This document shows, one piece after another, positions 23,192-24,580 of a stretch of DNA of 24,580 bases; positions within the stretch are counted from its first letter, which is position 1; each line of letters begins with the position of its first letter. The notes beneath the pieces are model-generated. The model worked only from the letters and a program-made list of their open reading frames with translations. It had not been told where the DNA came from and did not search any database. Both the position numbers and the translations under genes were made by a program. Source of the DNA: DATBWZ01 sp036514535 (GTDB lineage Bacteria; JAMCPX01; DATBWZ01); contig DATBWZ010000104.1 of assembly GCA_036514535.1 (NCBI GenBank), positions 1 to 24,580 of the forward strand. Direction: 5' to 3'.

Positions 23192-24580
23192 ATGTCTCGC
23201 AGACTTGGCGAATTACTTGTTCGCGAAAACCTTATTACACCGGAACAGTTAAGAAAGGCATTGGCGGAAACAAAGGACGCAAATGTCAGGCTGGGCACAA
23301 GCCTGTCAAAGCTTGGCATATTAAATGAGACTGAACTGGTTGAGTTTCTATCAAGGCACTATGGTATTCCTGCCGTCAATCTGGATGAATTTGATATTGA
23401 TGCCGAGATATTCAAGCTTGTTCCGAAGGACATTTGCGAAAAACACACCATCGTTCCTGTTAACAGAGCAGGCTCAACCCTTATTATTGCCACCGCGGAC
23501 CCTTCCAATATTTTTGTGGCCGATGATATAAAGTTTTTAACCGGTTATAATATTGAAACGGTAGTCGCACCCGAAAGCCAGATAAAGAATGTCCTGGAAA
23601 AGCAGTACGGCACACAGGCAGCAAGAAACCTCATGAGTGAAGTGATGGCAGAAATGGGAGATACCGAGATAGAGTCGGTATCAGATGAAGAGGATATTGA
23701 TGTAAAGGATCTGGAAAAAGCAACCCAGGACGCTCCCGTTGTTAAGCTTGTCAACACACTTCTCGTTGATGCCATTGGCAAGGGTGCAAGCGATGTCCAT
23801 GTGGAGCCTTACGAAAAAATGTTCCGCATTCGTTTCCGTGTTGATGGAGCCCTCCATGAGGTTATGCAACCCCCGTTAAAGTTGAAAAATGCCGTTATAT
23901 CAAGATTAAAAATCATGTCGTCCCTTGATATTGCCGAACGCAGGGTTCCGCAGGATGGAAGAATCAAATTGAGGGTCAAGGATAAGGAGGTTGATTTCCG
24001 CGTCTCAACACTGCCGACACTCTTCGGAGAAAAGGTGGTTCTCAGGATTCTTGATAAATCCAACTTGCAGTTAGATTTAACCAAACTTGGTTTTGGAGAG
24101 GAGCAGTTAAAAATTTTCAAGGATGCGATAACCCAGCCTTACGGAATGGTTTTGGTAACAGGACCTACTGGAAGCGGAAAAACAACCACTCTCTATTCCG
24201 CCCTGATGGAACTCAATCAGATAACCGATAATATTTCCACGGCAGAAGATCCGGTTGAGTATAACCTGCCCGGGGTAAATCAGGTTCAGATTAATGATGA
24301 GGTAGGGCTTAATTTTGCCGCCGCTTTAAGATCATTTTTGCGGCAGGATCCCGATATAATTCTCGTGGGAGAGATCAGGGATTTTGAAACTGCCGAAATT
24401 GGGGTTAAGGCCGCGCTGACAGGACACCTTGTTCTCTCTACGCTTCACACCAATGATGCTCCCAGCACTATTACCAGATTGCTTAATATGGGAATTGAAC
24501 CATTTCTTGTGACCGCATCCTTGAACGCTATAATAGCCCAGCGGCTTGTAAGAAAAATCTGTTCAAACTGCAAACAATCC
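23192..24580 (+). CDS. pilB: Type IV pilus assembly / type II secretion ATPase, 3'-truncated
   Basis: A hexameric assembly ATPase that powers pilin polymerisation (PilB) or type II secretion (GspE). All 463 visible codons are open and the gene runs out of the window; the family is about 560-570 residues. The N-terminal GSPII_E/MshEN domain (LGELLVRENLITPEQLRKAL..., about 1-145) is joined by an acidic linker (EIESVSDEEDIDVKDL, about 160-178) to the catalytic part. KGASDVHVEPYE, the Asp-box Walker A GPTGSGKTT (324-332), the Walker B region DPDIILVGEIRD (386-397) and the STLHTND His box are intact. The last residues CSNCKQ begin the zinc-binding four-Cys motif. PilB fits better than GspE by the N-terminal domain, but neighbours that would decide are outside. 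Confidence 0.9.
   Translation, partial: MSRRLGELLVRENLITPEQLRKALAETKDANVRLGTSLSKLGILNETELVEFLSRHYGIPAVNLDEFDIDAEIFKLVPKDICEKHTIVPVNRAGSTLIIATADPSNIFVADDIKFLTGYNIETVVAPESQIKNVLEKQYGTQAARNLMSEVMAEMGDTEIESVSDEEDIDVKDLEKATQDAPVVKLVNTLLVDAIGKGASDVHVEPYEKMFRIRFRVDGALHEVMQPPLKLKNAVISRLKIMSSLDIAERRVPQDGRIKLRVKDKEVDFRVSTLPTLFGEKVVLRILDKSNLQLDLTKLGFGEEQLKIFKDAITQPYGMVLVTGPTGSGKTTTLYSALMELNQITDNISTAEDPVEYNLPGVNQVQINDEVGLNFAAALRSFLRQDPDIILVGEIRDFETAEIGVKAALTGHLVLSTLHTNDAPSTITRLLNMGIEPFLVTASLNAIIAQRLVRKICSNCKQS

Overview
The window is bacterial DNA of moderate GC content, tightly packed with genes that all lie on the + strand and often overlap by 4 bases. TonB-dependent receptor and porin-type barrels, two outer-membrane-type lipoproteins, periplasmic binding proteins and a type IV pilus/type II secretion ATPase show a Gram-negative (diderm) cell. 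The TRAP transporter with a TatT lipoprotein and several orphan COG1233 flavoproteins recall deltaproteobacterial, Nitrospirota-like or candidate-phylum genomes. No rRNA or ribosomal protein gene is present, so the phylum cannot be fixed.

Region 1 (1-8117) is a cobalamin salvage locus. It holds a 5'-truncated cobT, cobS, a BtuB-type TonB-dependent receptor, a beta-propeller lipoprotein that could be a surface B12-binding partner, a DUF71/COG2102 ATP-pyrophosphatase of the kind predicted to act in B12 salvage, and btuF-btuC-btuD. Together they would bring corrinoids across both membranes and finish the lower-ligand loop. The only sizeable gap (4607-4782) holds three DnaA-box matches at an exact 12-bp period, followed by two short palindromes.

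Region 2 (about 8194-22371) is the unusual part. A promoter at 8194 precedes a cysteine-motif membrane protein and an extended SDR. A second promoter at 9789 precedes a 114-residue orphan and then four COG1233 (phytoene desaturase/PYROXD2-like) flavoproteins in A1-B1-A2-B2 order. These run without a break into a TatT TPR lipoprotein, DctQ, DctM and DctP (a TPAT-type TRAP transporter), and then an outer-membrane barrel closed by a terminator. No carotenoid synthase is present. My inference is one system that imports a probably non-carboxylate, lipophilic compound through the outer membrane and the TRAP transporter and oxidises or reduces it with paired flavoproteins.

Region 3 (22390-24580) is housekeeping: moaC (molybdopterin synthesis), khpA (KH-domain RNA-binding protein), and a pilB/gspE-type ATPase with a near-consensus promoter, cut off by the window end.
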